DNA of 64,000 nt from Rhabditoides inermis (taxonomy: Eukaryota; Nematoda; Chromadorea; Rhabditida; Rhabditidae), in the NCBI GenBank assembly GCA_963966185.1, contig CAWZYM010000194.1:1-64000 (forward strand), read 5' to 3'. Every line of letters begins with the position of its first letter. The stretch's first letter is position 1. Made by a program: the position numbers and the translations under genes. The notes beneath the pieces are model-generated. The model made no database searches. It was not told the origin of the DNA and was given only the letters and a program-made list of their open reading frames with translations. Below are positions 46,801-57,880 of this stretch, one piece after another.

Positions 46801-48298
46801 GTCGCATCTCATTGTGATGGTGTAGAGTGAAAATTCTGAAGGAACCTGTCGCTCACTCTTATTTAAACCTTCAATGCGATCAATCTGCGGAATTATGCGG
46901 GTCTGTTCGAGGCTTTCTATTCACGTCAGATGGTGGTCGACGATGAGCGCAGGGGCGGACGACATCCAAAGTCGCATCTAATTGTGATGGTGTAGAGTGA
47001 AAATTCTGAAGGAACCTGTCACTCACACTTATTTGAACCTTCAATGCGATCAATATGCGGAATTATGCGGGCCTGTTCAAGGCTTTCTATTCACGTCAGA
47101 TGATGGTCGACGATGAGCGCAGGGGCGGAAGACATCCGAAGTCGCATTTCATTGTTCTGGTGTAGAGTGAAAATTCTGAAGGAACCTGTCACTCACACTT
47201 ATTTAAACCTTCAATGCGATCAATATGCGGAATTATGCGGGCCTGTTCGAGGCTTTCTATTCACGTCAGATGGTAGTCGACGATGAGCGCAGGGGCGGAC
47301 GACATCCAAAGTCGCATCTCATTCTGATGGTGTAGAGTGATAATTCTGAAGGAACCTGTCGCTCACAATTATTTAAACCTTCACAGCGATCAATATGCGG
47401 AGTTATGCGGGCCTGTTCGAGGCTTTCTATTCACGTCAGATGGTGGTCGACGATGAGCGCAGGGGCGGACGACATCCAAAGTCGCATCTCATTCTGATGG
47501 TGTAGAGTGATAATTCTGAAGGAACCTGTCGCTCCAACTAATTTAAACATTCAATGCAATCAAAATGCGGAAATATGCGGGCCTGTTCGAGGCTTTCTTT
47601 TCACGTCAGATGGTGGTCGACGATGAGCGCAGGGGCGGGCGACATCCAAAGTCGCATCTCATTGTGATGGTGTAGAGTGATAATTCTGAAGGAACCGACA
47701 GCTCCAACTAATTTAAACATTCAATGCGATCAATATGCGGAATTATGCGGGCCTGTTCGAGGCTTTCTATTCACGTCAGATGGTGGTCGACGATGAGCGC
47801 AGGGGAGGACGACATCCAAAGTCGCATCTCATTGTGATGGTGTTGAGTGATGATTCTGAAGTAACCTTTCGCTCGTACTTGCTTAAACCTTTAATGCAAT
47901 CAATATACGGGAATATGCGGGCCTGTTCGAGGCTTTCTATTCACGTCAGATGGTGGTCGACGATGAGCGCAGGGGCGGACGACATCCAAAGTCGCATCTC
48001 ATTGTGATGGTGTAGAGTGATAATTCTGAAGGAACCTGTCGCTCACACTTATTCAAACCTTCAATGCGATCATTAGGCGGAAATATGCGGGCCTGTTCGA
48101 GGCTTTCTATTCACGTCAGATGGTGGTCGACGATGAGCGCAGGGGCGGACGACATCCAAAGTCGCATCTCATTGTGATGGTGTAGAGTGATAATTCTGAA
48201 GGGACCTGTTGCTCTTACTTATTTAAATTTTCAATGCGATCAATATGCGGAATAATGCGGGCCTGTTCGAGGCTTTCTATTCACGTCAGATGGTGGTC

Positions 48299-48450
48299 TC
48301 TCTATCTCTCTCTATCTATCTCTCTCTTTCTCTCTCTCTTTTTCTTTCTCTCTCCTCTCTTACTTCTCTCTCCATCTCTCTCTCTCTTACTTCTCACTCT
48401 CCATCTCTCTCTCTCTCGCTCTCTCTCTCTCGCTCTCTCTCTAATACTAA
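48299..48450. repeat. CT-rich microsatellite at the satellite edge
   Basis: Imperfect (CT)n with tatc and ttac interruptions, directly abutting the truncated last satellite monomer. Open frames through it are not genes. Confidence 0.95.
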
Positions 48451-48839
48451 CACTATTTATTTGTTGTATTCTTTTAATTGATCTGTTAGTGTCAACAGTC
48501 CGGTATGCGCAGGTTTGTGTTAGTATTTGTAAACGTTTTATGCATGCGCTTTTGTTGAATTGGGTCAAGACAAACTGACTCTCTTTACGCAAGTACTTTT
48601 TAACAGATAATATATGTACTTTTGTTGAATTTCATAGAAATTTCTGCTGTTACAGATTGCCAAACTCTGTCGTTCATTAGTATGCACAGAACGATGGAGG
48701 ACACATTTTCACGAGTGTAGCAAGTCATTGAATTCGTGTTTGTAGCGTATATGCAAATATATTTTATGGTACTGTGTAGAAACGCTTTTAAACAACACTT
48801 CTCTGCATTTTCGGACGCCGTTGCGTAAGTGCATGTGTG
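48451..48839. other. Unannotated interval
   Basis: AT-rich sequence with no gene, clear repeat or RNA feature visible. Confidence 0.4.
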
Positions 48840-49120
48840 TGTTCGTCTGCGCTCTCTGCCGAAGGCGTACTCTCTCGCGCTCTCTCCTCTCGCGTCCCGG
48901 CGGGGTGCGAGCTCCGAGACCGCTGTGCTGCCTGCATGCAGGAAGAACTGCCAAAATGCAGCCTGCATGCAGGAAGAATTGCCAAAGTGCAGCCTGCATG
49001 CAGGGAGAAAGTGCAATATGCATCCTGCATGCAGATATGTTTGACGAATTGCAGCCTGCATGCAGGGGATATGATGCGGTTGCAGCCTGCATGCAGGATG
49101 GTTGCATGCCACCATGAGAC
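48840..49120. repeat. Dispersed repeat carrying a 31-bp-period palindromic minisatellite
   Basis: Six copies of the palindrome CCTGCATGCAGG (the fourth lacks its last G) start at 48931, 48962, 48993, 49024, 49055 and 49086, exactly 31 bp apart. The 19-bp spacers diverge. The preceding 90 bp (gctctctgccgaaggcgtac..., then gagaccgctgtg) is found inverted at about 61,945-62,010, beside degenerate TGCAGG motifs. So this is one copy of a dispersed element. Open frames on both strands are by-products. Confidence 0.88.
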
Positions 49121-49293
49121 TGCAATGAGAATGTCCTGCAAGTGTATGTAGTGAGCTGGTGCGTGGTGTGCGATAAGGCACAAGGATTCGTCAGTGGCAC
49201 TCAACTGTTCTAATACGTCATCGACGACATGATCGCAACAATGTGATGCGAGTGAAGCGGTATGAATGAGGAGTGGAGCTGCACCCAACTGGA

Positions 49294-49443
49294 GTTGAAG
49301 TCACAGAGCTCAACTATGTGGAAGACATCACCATGCTCGGAGATGACCAGGTCGGCAATCCTAAAGACCTCCTGAGTGGCTTTTCCGCTAACTATGCTCT
49401 GACCCTCAGGTCAATCAAGTGCGAAATTGTGACAATTCCGTAG
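49294..49443 (+). pseudogene. Fragment of a non-LTR reverse transcriptase
   Basis: Fifty codons ending in TAG read LNYVEDITMLGDD, which resembles the LINE reverse transcriptase motif C context (YADDI-LL), here with V and E replacing A and the first D. Flanks do not continue the domain. A decayed fragment of a retroelement, possibly the same family as at 50144. Confidence 0.5.
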
Positions 49444-50143
49444 AGTGAAATTTTTTCCCAAGCAATGGAGAAAGAAATGTGTAGACCGAAAGCGGCAGTT
49501 CACATTTTTCCTCAACGGCACAAGGCTCTTCTCTCTTGTATAATAGCATTTACCAATGCTGGTGGTGAACGGAAAAAAGAGTGGGTTTCGGCCTTTCGGC
49601 GTTCCATTCGCTGATTTGTGAATTCGACCGACGGTCAACCATCACACTGAGCTTCTGAATTACGGTTAGTGGTAACATCGAGGGATGTGGGACGAATCGG
49701 TCAAATGAAATGCGTCGGAAAAGTTAGAACCCACACCTTACCTTTTCATAGACGACAGATCAATCCACTAAACCGCCATCGCTTTTTTACAGCCTGCGCA
49801 AATACGTTGATCGTTGACGAGCCGCACAACTAATTCACACGAATAGTCACCCCCAAGGGTATTTTGATAGCAGGAAGCAGTCTGGTTGCCATTGGCTTCT
49901 GTGACCTAGCCTCCCCAAAAACAGAGGAAATTTCCTGCTCTAACGAGCGCTAATATTAACAAAGAGACAACAAATCGAAAAGACACCGCTGGTCCTCCAT
50001 GCAACACACTATATCGTAGTATCATTCACTGACGCGCCCTCGAATGGTACCGTGTCACTGTATTGATAGACATGGTGTGTGATAAGTCCTTTCATTTTTG
50101 AGTCGCTTCTTACATCTGGGCACTTAACGCCTAAAGCATTCGT
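49444..50143. other. Unannotated interval
   Basis: No gene recognised. A stretch at about 49,720-49,790 has weak box A/box B-like sequences on the minus strand, too poor to call a tRNA or SINE. Confidence 0.35.
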
Positions 50144-50374
50144 TTGGATACGAGGCTTCAGGAGTGGGAGGAATCTCTGGAAAATATCAAGATCGATATC
50201 TTTGCAATGACGGAATTGAGGCGGGACGGTTTCGGCTACCTGCAGCTCGGCCACTCGCGCAGGGATCTGTTCTACTCGGGAGAAGGAGAACATCAAGGCT
50301 TTCTGATCTCACCTGAATATGCCAGTCGCGTCACAGACTTCCGACCTATATCCGTGTGCTACGTGTATGTTGAC
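50144..50374 (+). pseudogene. LINE apurinic endonuclease domain fragment (RTE-like)
   Basis: The frame reads IDIFAMTELRRDGFGY, then GHSRRDLFYSGEGEH and a FLISPEYA segment: the TE-hr and YSG blocks of the exonuclease-endonuclease-phosphatase domain of non-LTR elements. No start codon and no 5' part. It continues directly into the repeated block M (50375 on), which carries the reverse transcriptase, so this is the left end of the original LINE. Confidence 0.72.
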
Positions 50375-51441
50375 ATGGGCACCTACACACTTCGATGCGT
50401 CGCTGTCCAGCCGTTTGTCGGTACACGGGCAAGATCAACCCGGGGTTCGGCACTATCATTTTGAGAGATTTCAGTGGATCGCTCGGAAGCCGTCTGATTT
50501 ATCGGAAGCGGTGTGGAGTACGGTACGGTGTGGAGTACGGTACCCGTGGGAGTACGGTACACACAACTGCAGAGGAACAGAGAAGAGATGCTGGCCGCAA
50601 ACACGTTCTTCGTTCTTCAAAAGCGACCCGGGAGACGATGGACGTGGCGGCACACGTGAGGAAATGTGAGCTGCTACGACTTCATAATGCTGCGTTCGCT
50701 AAATGGAATACTGGACTGCCACGCAATGAATCTCAAGTACAAGTCTGGCCACAGGTTAGTCATCATGGAGATGAAGACGGAATCCCCGAAGAAGACGCCG
50801 CAACGGAAGACGTAGTGCACGACCGACTGGAACCTCTACAACACCAAGCTGACTGACGCTCTGTTCATCAGCCCACCTGCAACGCGATGAACGACGCGAA
50901 GACAAAAGTGACGACCGAACATCGCAGCTTCAAGGATCTCGCTGGGCCTAATCAATAATTCAATTCGTGGAGCATCAAGAGGGACTTAGAGGAACGCCAT
51001 CAGGAGATGTATGGGCGAGGAATCGCGTCGAAGAAGGCTCTACGAGGATAAGAAAATACGAGGAATATGATGGGACGACTACGCAATTCTATTGGAGACG
51101 TGATGGGCTGACCGGATACACTGCGAGGACTGCATCCGTGTATGACAACGCTCTTTTCGACTGCCATGTGACAGCCGCCGCACGTCTTTCCTACCCCGAC
51201 GACTTCACTGCCGATGAGCTGAGAGACGTGCTGCTGATAATGAAGATGAAAGTGGGCAAGGGACCTAACCGGGTATCGACGAAGATGGTCTTACACGCAC
51301 CGCCACTTCTGCTGGAAAGAATCGCCGATCTTTTCAACACTGTATACGAGGAGGAAGAATCGTGGACGAGATGGCTGATAGCATTATCACTTTGCTGTAT
51401 AAGAAGTAAAGAAGCTGTAGAGAAGCTGTACTACCTAGCAT
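50375..51441 (+). mobile_element. LINE block M, copy 1 (reverse transcriptase fingers region)
   Basis: A 1067-bp block repeated essentially identically at 55757-56823 and 57881-58947. Its second half encodes the RT segment with KVGKGPNRVSTKMVLHAPP (finger/palm lead-in) and a WTRWLIALSLCC segment, ending exactly before YADD. The first half has broken frames and a short GGAGTACGGTAC-type internal repeat (about 50,513-50,566). Here it is followed by block X instead of the rest of the RT. Confidence 0.8.
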
Positions 51442-52158
51442 GATATCCGGCATCAACAGATATCCGGCATTCCGCAAGGAAATAATGCTTCTCCTCTCAT
51501 TGCTGATTTGACACTCTCACACATGGAATACACATTCATGAAACAAAATCCCAATTTCAAACATTACCAGGTAAGAGGATATAGATACATGGATGATCTA
51601 CTGATAATATATAGACACAATGACCATGACATTATCTCAAAAATTCAGTCTATTTACCATAATTCACTAACACTCGAACAAACAAGCGCCACTGATAAAC
51701 AAACAGTCTTCCTTGATCTCGAAATAACCATTAAAAATCAAATAATTACTTCACTTTATAATAAGACAGATGAATACTCGTTCGAAATAGTCCGCTATCC
51801 AAAATACAATACAAACATGAAACGCAGCATATCGTGGAACTGTTTGAATGGAGAAGTACTGAGAATATACAGATGTTGTACTGAGACGAAGACTTTTATG
51901 TCTAGAATCAAAGAACTACGAGATAAATTTATAAGAAACGGTTTTCCCAGTCAAGAAATAAACATGAAAATTGCATACGCAGTTATGCAGAATAAATCTC
52001 TCACTATAAAATATAATCTTGAAAAAATGGAGTCCTTTTTGAAACTTTTTAATTGAGAAGTGATTAACGCCCGCACCGGAAATATTGATCTTTGAACTAA
52101 ACCCAGCACTGCACACTCAGTGGGAGTGACCTCAAGGAGACCTACGGCAGACTACGCT
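51442..52158 (+). mobile_element. Block X, copy 1 (Penelope-like reverse transcriptase fragment), interrupted
   Basis: An open frame at 51508-52056 (182 codons, no good start) reads YRYMDDLLIIY, the catalytic YxDD of a reverse transcriptase. Then come FLDLEI and a KRSISWNCLNGEVLRIYRCC stretch, as in Penelope-like and related RTs. Fingers and any GIY-YIG nuclease are missing. X continues at 55417-55756 after the Foldback-like insertion. The same X, uninterrupted (1057 bp), is at 56824-57880. Confidence 0.75.
52150..52158. repeat. 9-bp target duplication GACTACGCT, left
   Basis: GACTACGCT precedes the element that begins gggtgttggtaaaagcc and follows its other end at 55408-55416. The uninterrupted sequence (gcagactacgctgtagcc) exists once at about 57,530-57,545. 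Confidence 0.93.
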
Positions 52159-52420
52159 GGGTGTTGGTAAAAGCCGGACCGGACCGGACCCGGACCGGAC
52201 CGGACCGCATGGTAAAAGCCGGACCGGACCGAAATCACCGGATCGGCGTTTATTTCACATTTTCACTTCAATCATTGTTCTAAAGCATGATTATTACATT
52301 CTTTCTACTCATTCTACTCCATACAATGTTCCTTTATCAAGTTTTATACTAATCTAGTGAATCCCATTGTTTCCGGACGAGCCGGACCAATCTGAATAGA
52401 GCCGGACCGAGCCGGACCGG

Positions 52421-52948
52421 CAGACTTTATCACTGATAGTTGATGAATGATAGATTTCCAAGTCCCCTGGACTTGATGACAACGTTGTAACACTCAATAC
52501 GTTTCATAATTACTCTATAAACGACACTCAACTCTCCGTCCGGTGATTTCATACTCACCGGACCGAGCCGGACCGAGCTGAATAGAGCCGGACCGGCAGA
52601 CTTTATCACTGATAGTTGATGAATGATAGATTTCCAAGTCCCCTGGACTTGATGACAACGTTGTAACACTCAATACGTTTCATAATTACTCTATAAACGA
52701 CACTCAACTCTCCGTCCGGTGATTTCATACTCACCGGACCGAGCCGGACCGAGCTGAATAGAGCCGGACCGGCAGACTTTATCACTGATAGTTGATGAAT
52801 GATAGATTTCCAAGTCCCCTGGACTAGATGACAACGTTGTAACACTCAATACGTTTCATAATTACTCTATAAACGACACTCAACTCTCCGTCCGGTGATT
52901 TCATACTCACCGGACCGAGCCGGACTGAGCTGAATAGAGCAGGACCGT
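52421..52948. repeat. Three 176-bp tandem repeats in the left Foldback arm
   Basis: cagactttatcactgatag recurs at 52421, 52597 and 52773. Repeats are almost identical and bounded by gccggaccg motifs. The open frames on the minus strand here simply repeat with this unit. Confidence 0.95.
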
Positions 52949-53390
52949 ACCGGACTGAGGGTTTGATGCGTTGATAAGTGATCAGAGGGAACTGGTAAGG
53001 CATATAGAGAGAATAATAGAGTGTTCCATCCCAGTCCGGTGAATCTCATTGTAATGGAACAAGCCGGACTGAGCCGGACCGTACCGGACTGAGGGTTTGA
53101 TGCGTTGATAAGTGATCAGAGGGAACTGGTAAGGTATATAGAGGGAATAATAGAGTGTTCCATCCCAGTCCGGTGAATCTCATTGTCCTGGAACAAGCCG
53201 GACTGAGGGTTTGATGCGTTGATAAGTGATCAGAGGGAACTGGTAAGGTATATAGAGGGAATAATAGAGTGTTCCATCCCAGTCCGGTGAATCTCATTGT
53301 CCTGGAACAAGCCGGACTGAGCCGGACCGTACCGGACTGAGGGTTTGATGCGTTGATAAGTGATCAGAGGGAACTGGTATATATAATATA
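52949..53390. repeat. Four 114-134-bp tandem repeats in the left Foldback arm
   Basis: gtttgatgcgttgataagtg recurs at 52961, 53095, 53209 and 53343 (spacings 134, 114, 134). The difference is a lost ~20-bp gccggaccgtaccg segment. Confidence 0.93.
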
Positions 53391-53931
53391 GAGGAAATAG
53401 TAGGGTACTCTATCCCAAATTCGGCCAAAACAGACGCAAAGCCCTTTCTCGGGTCTCCGATTATCTACAGAGCTCTAGTTAAGTTTAGTGAAATCGAATG
53501 CTCAACAAGTAATGTATCCAACTGCATCGTTGTTTCCAGTTGAAAATGTTTCCAAATGCCTGTTTTCGAACCCTGGATTTCGACCCCTTTCTGTGGCGCG
53601 GCGAGACTCGCATTCGCATATTTATCCGAGCGACAAGAGAGAGAGAGAGGGGGCAAATGTAGGTGTTACTGGCTTCACCGATTACAATTGATATCAGAGA
53701 TCGTAATCTGTATTCTTATTTTTCAGAACAGGTCAATTTTGCCGAGTCATTTCTTTGACCAACATGAAAATAAGGGTCCGCACGGGAATTGATCCCAATC
53801 CAGAGATCAGTCGCGCAGCAAAACAAAAGCAGTGCAAATGTTGATTATTTTGTTTATATATTTCGCATAATGAGTCATAGTTGTATACCACATGTTTCGT
53901 TAATAAAATGACAATATACTAACAAGGAAAG
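53391..53931. other. Unique part of the Foldback-like element
   Basis: No gene. A short GA run at about 53,636-53,650. B-box-like words (ttcgaaccctgg, ttgatccc) occur, but no complete tRNA-like structure could be drawn. Confidence 0.4.
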
Positions 53932-54419
53932 TGTCCCAGGGCCTCCGCTCGAAATTGAACCAAATATGGCTCAATCGATAGCCAAGGGCCTCCTGATCAA
54001 TGTTGTCTATGATCATTTTTGCTGCGGAGCACGTTCAAGTACCCTAATCCTCGTCCAAAGTTTCAAAATTTGCATACAAAAAACCTTGAAAAAATACAAA
54101 AAACATTTTTGAAAACCAAGATGGACTTTTTTCACGAAAAGACCTTCCATATCCATTAAGAATACCCTTAGCTATCAGAAAAACTTTTAGGTTCATGATT
54201 TTGTCTTCTACGAGGCAAGTTATACCCAAAAACGTAAATCGCGCTCTAAATTGACTTTCTTAACATAGAAAAAATACGTGCATTTTTCTATATAAACTAT
54301 GTCAAGACGTGCTCCGCAGCAAAAATGATCATAGACAACATTGATCAGTAGACCAAGAGCTTTCGAAATATGCCTTCAGATTGAAAATCCGAGCGGAGGA
54401 CCTGAGCAACTTCCCTTGT
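53932..54419. mobile_element. Nested inverted-repeat element (MITE-like), 488 bp
   Basis: Ends acaaggaaagtgtcccag and its imperfect complement (ctgagcaacttcccttgt), then cctccgctcg/cgagcggagg. A second inner inverted pair of about 40 bp (gatcaatgttgtctatgatc..gcggagcacg) is perfect at about 53,997-54,033 and 54,308-54,348. It lies wholly in the centre of the Foldback-like element. No clear target duplication; no coding capacity. Confidence 0.7.
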
Positions 54420-54820
54420 AAGCATAACTATAAGTCCAGTGTTTAGATAGAATATGACTAAACAGTGAGATGGAGGTAGCAAATAATCAATGAGCCCAGT
54501 ACTCTTTCCATTCAGCCGTTCAGAAGTAATTTGAATGCTTTAGGTTGTAGGAGTGGGTTGATGAGTGATAGAACCTAGCACCAAGACCGGCCCGACAGCG
54601 CTAGCCCATCAGCCGCCTCTCTGATGAGCGCAAAGCCCTGTGGGGAAACCCAACTGGACCCAAGGACTCTCAGAACGAGAGAACTAGAACAAATCGATGC
54701 CGTCGTAGATCGATGAAATAGGACCACCAGACAGGTGTAGTAGAGAAAGCAATACCGTTTAAGATCAAGATGTTTACTGTTTACTCATTCGTTCACTCAC
54801 ATGGAGTGCTTGAATCCAGC
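54420..54820. other. Unique part of the Foldback-like element, right of the nested MITE
   Basis: No gene. Includes a GC-richer stretch at about 54,575-54,700 (ctgatgagcgcaaag and following) that does not fold into a recognised ribozyme. Confidence 0.35.
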
Positions 54821-55407
54821 ACCGTCCGGTCCGGTACGGTCCGGCTCAGTCCGGCTTGTTCCAGGACAATGAGATTCACCGGACTGGGATGGAACACTCT
54901 ATTATTCCCTCTATATACCTTACCAGTTCCCTCTGATCACTTATCAACGCATCAAACCCTCAGTCCGGTACGGTCCTGCTCTATTCAGCTCAGTCCGGCT
55001 CGGTCCGGTGAGTATGAAATCACCGGACGGAGAGTTGAGTGTCGTTTATAGAGTAATTATGAAACGTATTGAGTGTTACAACGTTGTCATCTAGTCCAGG
55101 GGACTTGGAAATCTATCATTCATCAACTATCAGTGATAAAGTCTGCCGGTCCGGCTCGGTCCGGCTCTATTCAGATTGGTCCGGCTCGTCCGGAAACAAT
55201 GGGATTCACTAGATTAGTATAAAACTTGAAAAAGGAACATTGTATGGAGTAGAATGAGTAGAAAGAATGTAATAATCATGCTTTAGAACAATGATTGAAG
55301 TGAAAATGGGAAATAAACGCCGATCCGGTGATTTCGGTCCGGTCCGGCTTTTACCATGCGGTCCGGTCCGGTCCGGGTCCGGTCCGGTCCGGCTTTTACC
55401 AACACCC

Positions 55408-55416
55408 GACTACGCT
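55408..55416. repeat. 9-bp target duplication GACTACGCT, right
   Basis: Exact partner of 52150-52158; block X resumes with gtagccacgcc. Confidence 0.93.
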
Positions 55417-55756
55417 GTAGCCACGCCACACCCATCCCACTGCCTCGCGCAGTCACTCACAAACAAATTCTCAAGCGTCTCCACACTGTTTTGTGCTCAT
55501 TACTTGTAACTTGCTTGCTTATGATAGTTATTTCGCGTTTTCTTTCCTTTCTTTTTATATACCATATACAATACTATCCATTCAAAAATTACACGTCTCT
55601 CTATCGTTACTGACGAGGGTGGGAGGGACAAAGTTTTGCCGTATAGCGTTTTACACCCGAAACGGCTTTTATCTTTTATCTCTCTGTCTTTCTCTCTGTC
55701 TCACCCCCTTTTTTGTTTTGTTTGTTATCGCAATTATTATGTTGCGTTTATTATTT
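55417..55756 (+). mobile_element. Block X, copy 1, right remainder
   Basis: The remaining 340 bp of X copy 1, identical to 57541-57880. No gene. Ends in an AT-rich run before atgggcacc, where block M begins again. Confidence 0.8.
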
Positions 55757-57880
55757 ATGGGCACCTACACACTTCGATGCGTCGCTGTCCAGCCGTTTGT
55801 CGGTACACGGGCAAGATCAACCCGGGGTTCGGCACTATCATTTTGAGAGATTTCAGTGGATCGCTCGGAAGCCGTCTGATTTATCGGAAGCGGTGTGGAG
55901 TACGGTACGGTGTGGAGTACGGTACCCGTGGGAGTACGGTACACACAACTGCAGAGGAACAGAGAAGAGATGCTGGCCGCAAACACGTTCTTCGTTCTTC
56001 AAAAGCGACCCGGGAGACGATGGACGTGGCGGCACACGTGAGGAAATGTGAGCTGCTACGACTTCATAATGCTGCGTTCGCTAAATGGAATACTGGACTG
56101 CCACGCAATGAATCTCAAGTACAAGTCTGGCCACAGGTTAGTCATCATGGAGATGAAGACGGAATCCCCGAAGAAGACGCCGCAACGGAAGACGTAGTGC
56201 ACGACCGACTGGAACCTCTACAACACCAAGCTGACTGACGCTCTGTTCATCAGCCCACCTGCAACGCGATGAACGACGCGAAGACAAAAGTGACGACCGA
56301 ACATCGCAGCTTCAAGGATCTCGCTGGGCCTAATCAATAATTCAATTCGTGGAGCATCAAGAGGGACTTAGAGGAACGCCATCAGGAGATGTATGGGCGA
56401 GGAATCGCGTCGAAGAAGGCTCTACGAGGATAAGAAAATACGAGGAATATGATGGGACGACTACGCAATTCTATTGGAGACGTGATGGGCTGACCGGATA
56501 CACTGCGAGGACTGCATCCGTGTATGACAACGCTCTTTTCGACTGCCATGTGACAGCCGCCGCACGTCTTTCCTACCCCGACGACTTCACTGCCGATGAG
56601 CTGAGAGACGTGCTGCTGATAATGAAGATGAAAGTGGGCAAGGGACCTAACCGGGTATCGACGAAGATGGTCTTACACGCACCGCCACTTCTGCTGGAAA
56701 GAATCGCCGATCTTTTCAACACTGTATACGAGGAGGAAGAATCGTGGACGAGATGGCTGATAGCATTATCACTTTGCTGTATAAGAAGTAAAGAAGCTGT
56801 AGAGAAGCTGTACTACCTAGCATGATATCCGGCATCAACAGATATCCGGCATTCCGCAAGGAAATAATGCTTCTCCTCTCATTGCTGATTTGACACTCTC
56901 ACACATGGAATACACATTCATGAAACAAAATCCCAATTTCAAACATTACCAGGTAAGAGGATATAGATACATGGATGATCTACTGATAATATATAGACAC
57001 AATGACCATGACATTATCTCAAAAATTCAGTCTATTTACCATAATTCACTAACACTCGAACAAACAAGCGCCACTGATAAACAAACAGTCTTCCTTGATC
57101 TCGAAATAACCATTAAAAATCAAATAATTACTTCACTTTATAATAAGACAGATGAATACTCGTTCGAAATAGTCCGCTATCCAAAATACAATACAAACAT
57201 GAAACGCAGCATATCGTGGAACTGTTTGAATGGAGAAGTACTGAGAATATACAGATGTTGTACTGAGACGAAGACTTTTATGTCTAGAATCAAAGAACTA
57301 CGAGATAAATTTATAAGAAACGGTTTTCCCAGTCAAGAAATAAACATGAAAATTGCATACGCAGTTATGCAGAATAAATCTCTCACTATAAAATATAATC
57401 TTGAAAAAATGGAGTCCTTTTTGAAACTTTTTAATTGAGAAGTGATTAACGCCCGCACCGGAAATATTGATCTTTGAACTAAACCCAGCACTGCACACTC
57501 AGTGGGAGTGACCTCAAGGAGACCTACGGCAGACTACGCTGTAGCCACGCCACACCCATCCCACTGCCTCGCGCAGTCACTCACAAACAAATTCTCAAGC
57601 GTCTCCACACTGTTTTGTGCTCATTACTTGTAACTTGCTTGCTTATGATAGTTATTTCGCGTTTTCTTTCCTTTCTTTTTATATACCATATACAATACTA
57701 TCCATTCAAAAATTACACGTCTCTCTATCGTTACTGACGAGGGTGGGAGGGACAAAGTTTTGCCGTATAGCGTTTTACACCCGAAACGGCTTTTATCTTT
57801 TATCTCTCTGTCTTTCTCTCTGTCTCACCCCCTTTTTTGTTTTGTTTGTTATCGCAATTATTATGTTGCGTTTATTATTT
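55757..57880 (+). mobile_element. Second M+X unit (2124 bp)
   Basis: M copy 2 (55757-56823) plus X copy 2 (56824-57880). Sequence matches copy 1 as far as compared by eye, including the open frames at 56349-56825 (RT lead-in) and 56890-57438 (YMDDLLIIY fragment). It carries the empty site for the Foldback-like insertion at about 57,534-57,542. Confidence 0.88.

Larger units (their letters stand above)
25214..48298. repeat. 170-bp satellite array, right part
   Basis: About 136 further monomers of the same family. The array ends abruptly at about 48298 within 'cagatggtggtc', where a CT microsatellite begins. Marker monomers (ttgttttaatcttcgcag) occur at about 28992, 34955, 36995 and 40565, giving spacings of about 35, 12 and 21 monomers, so higher-order units are rearranged rather than fixed. 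Monomers near the distal end (about 45,480-48,298) are more divergent. Open frames found inside are repeat artefacts: near-identical minus-strand frames recur at each copy of one monomer pair. Confidence 0.97.
52159..55407. mobile_element. Foldback-like DNA transposon, 3249 bp, non-autonomous
   Basis: Ends are inverted: gggtgttggtaaaagcc at the left and its complement at the right. Flanks are a 9-bp direct duplication. Arms are built of tandem repeats rich in CCGGACC: the left arm runs about 52,159-53,400 and the right about 54,821-55,407. The left arm has three 176-bp copies (52,421-52,948) and four 114-134-bp copies (from about 52,961); the right arm has one of each in inverted order. The middle holds no intact gene. 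Long tandem-repeat arms and a 9-bp duplication are the marks of Foldback/Mutator-type elements. The empty site in a sister copy of block X proves insertion after the X-M duplication. Confidence 0.88.

Noticed and set aside
1..48298. CENP-B-box-like sequence in the satellite monomer
   Set aside because: Only the 3' half (A..CGGG) fits within ..aaatatgcgggc; the TTCG half is replaced by GCGG.
48931..49097. CRISPR array
   Set aside because: Regular spacing but 12-bp palindromes, eukaryotic DNA, no cas genes, and spacers partly related to each other.
49700..49800. Possible tRNA-derived SINE on the minus strand
   Set aside because: Box A- and box B-like words exist but with extra bases and no cloverleaf; too weak.
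54575..54680. Possible hammerhead ribozyme (ctgatgag...gaaac)
   Set aside because: The core words are present, but stem II is poor, no matching stem I strand or cleavage triplet is nearby, and spacing differs from the consensus.
54770..55051. 93-codon ORF in the right Foldback arm
   Set aside because: Made of the CCGGACC-rich tandem repeats; mirrored by frames in the left arm.
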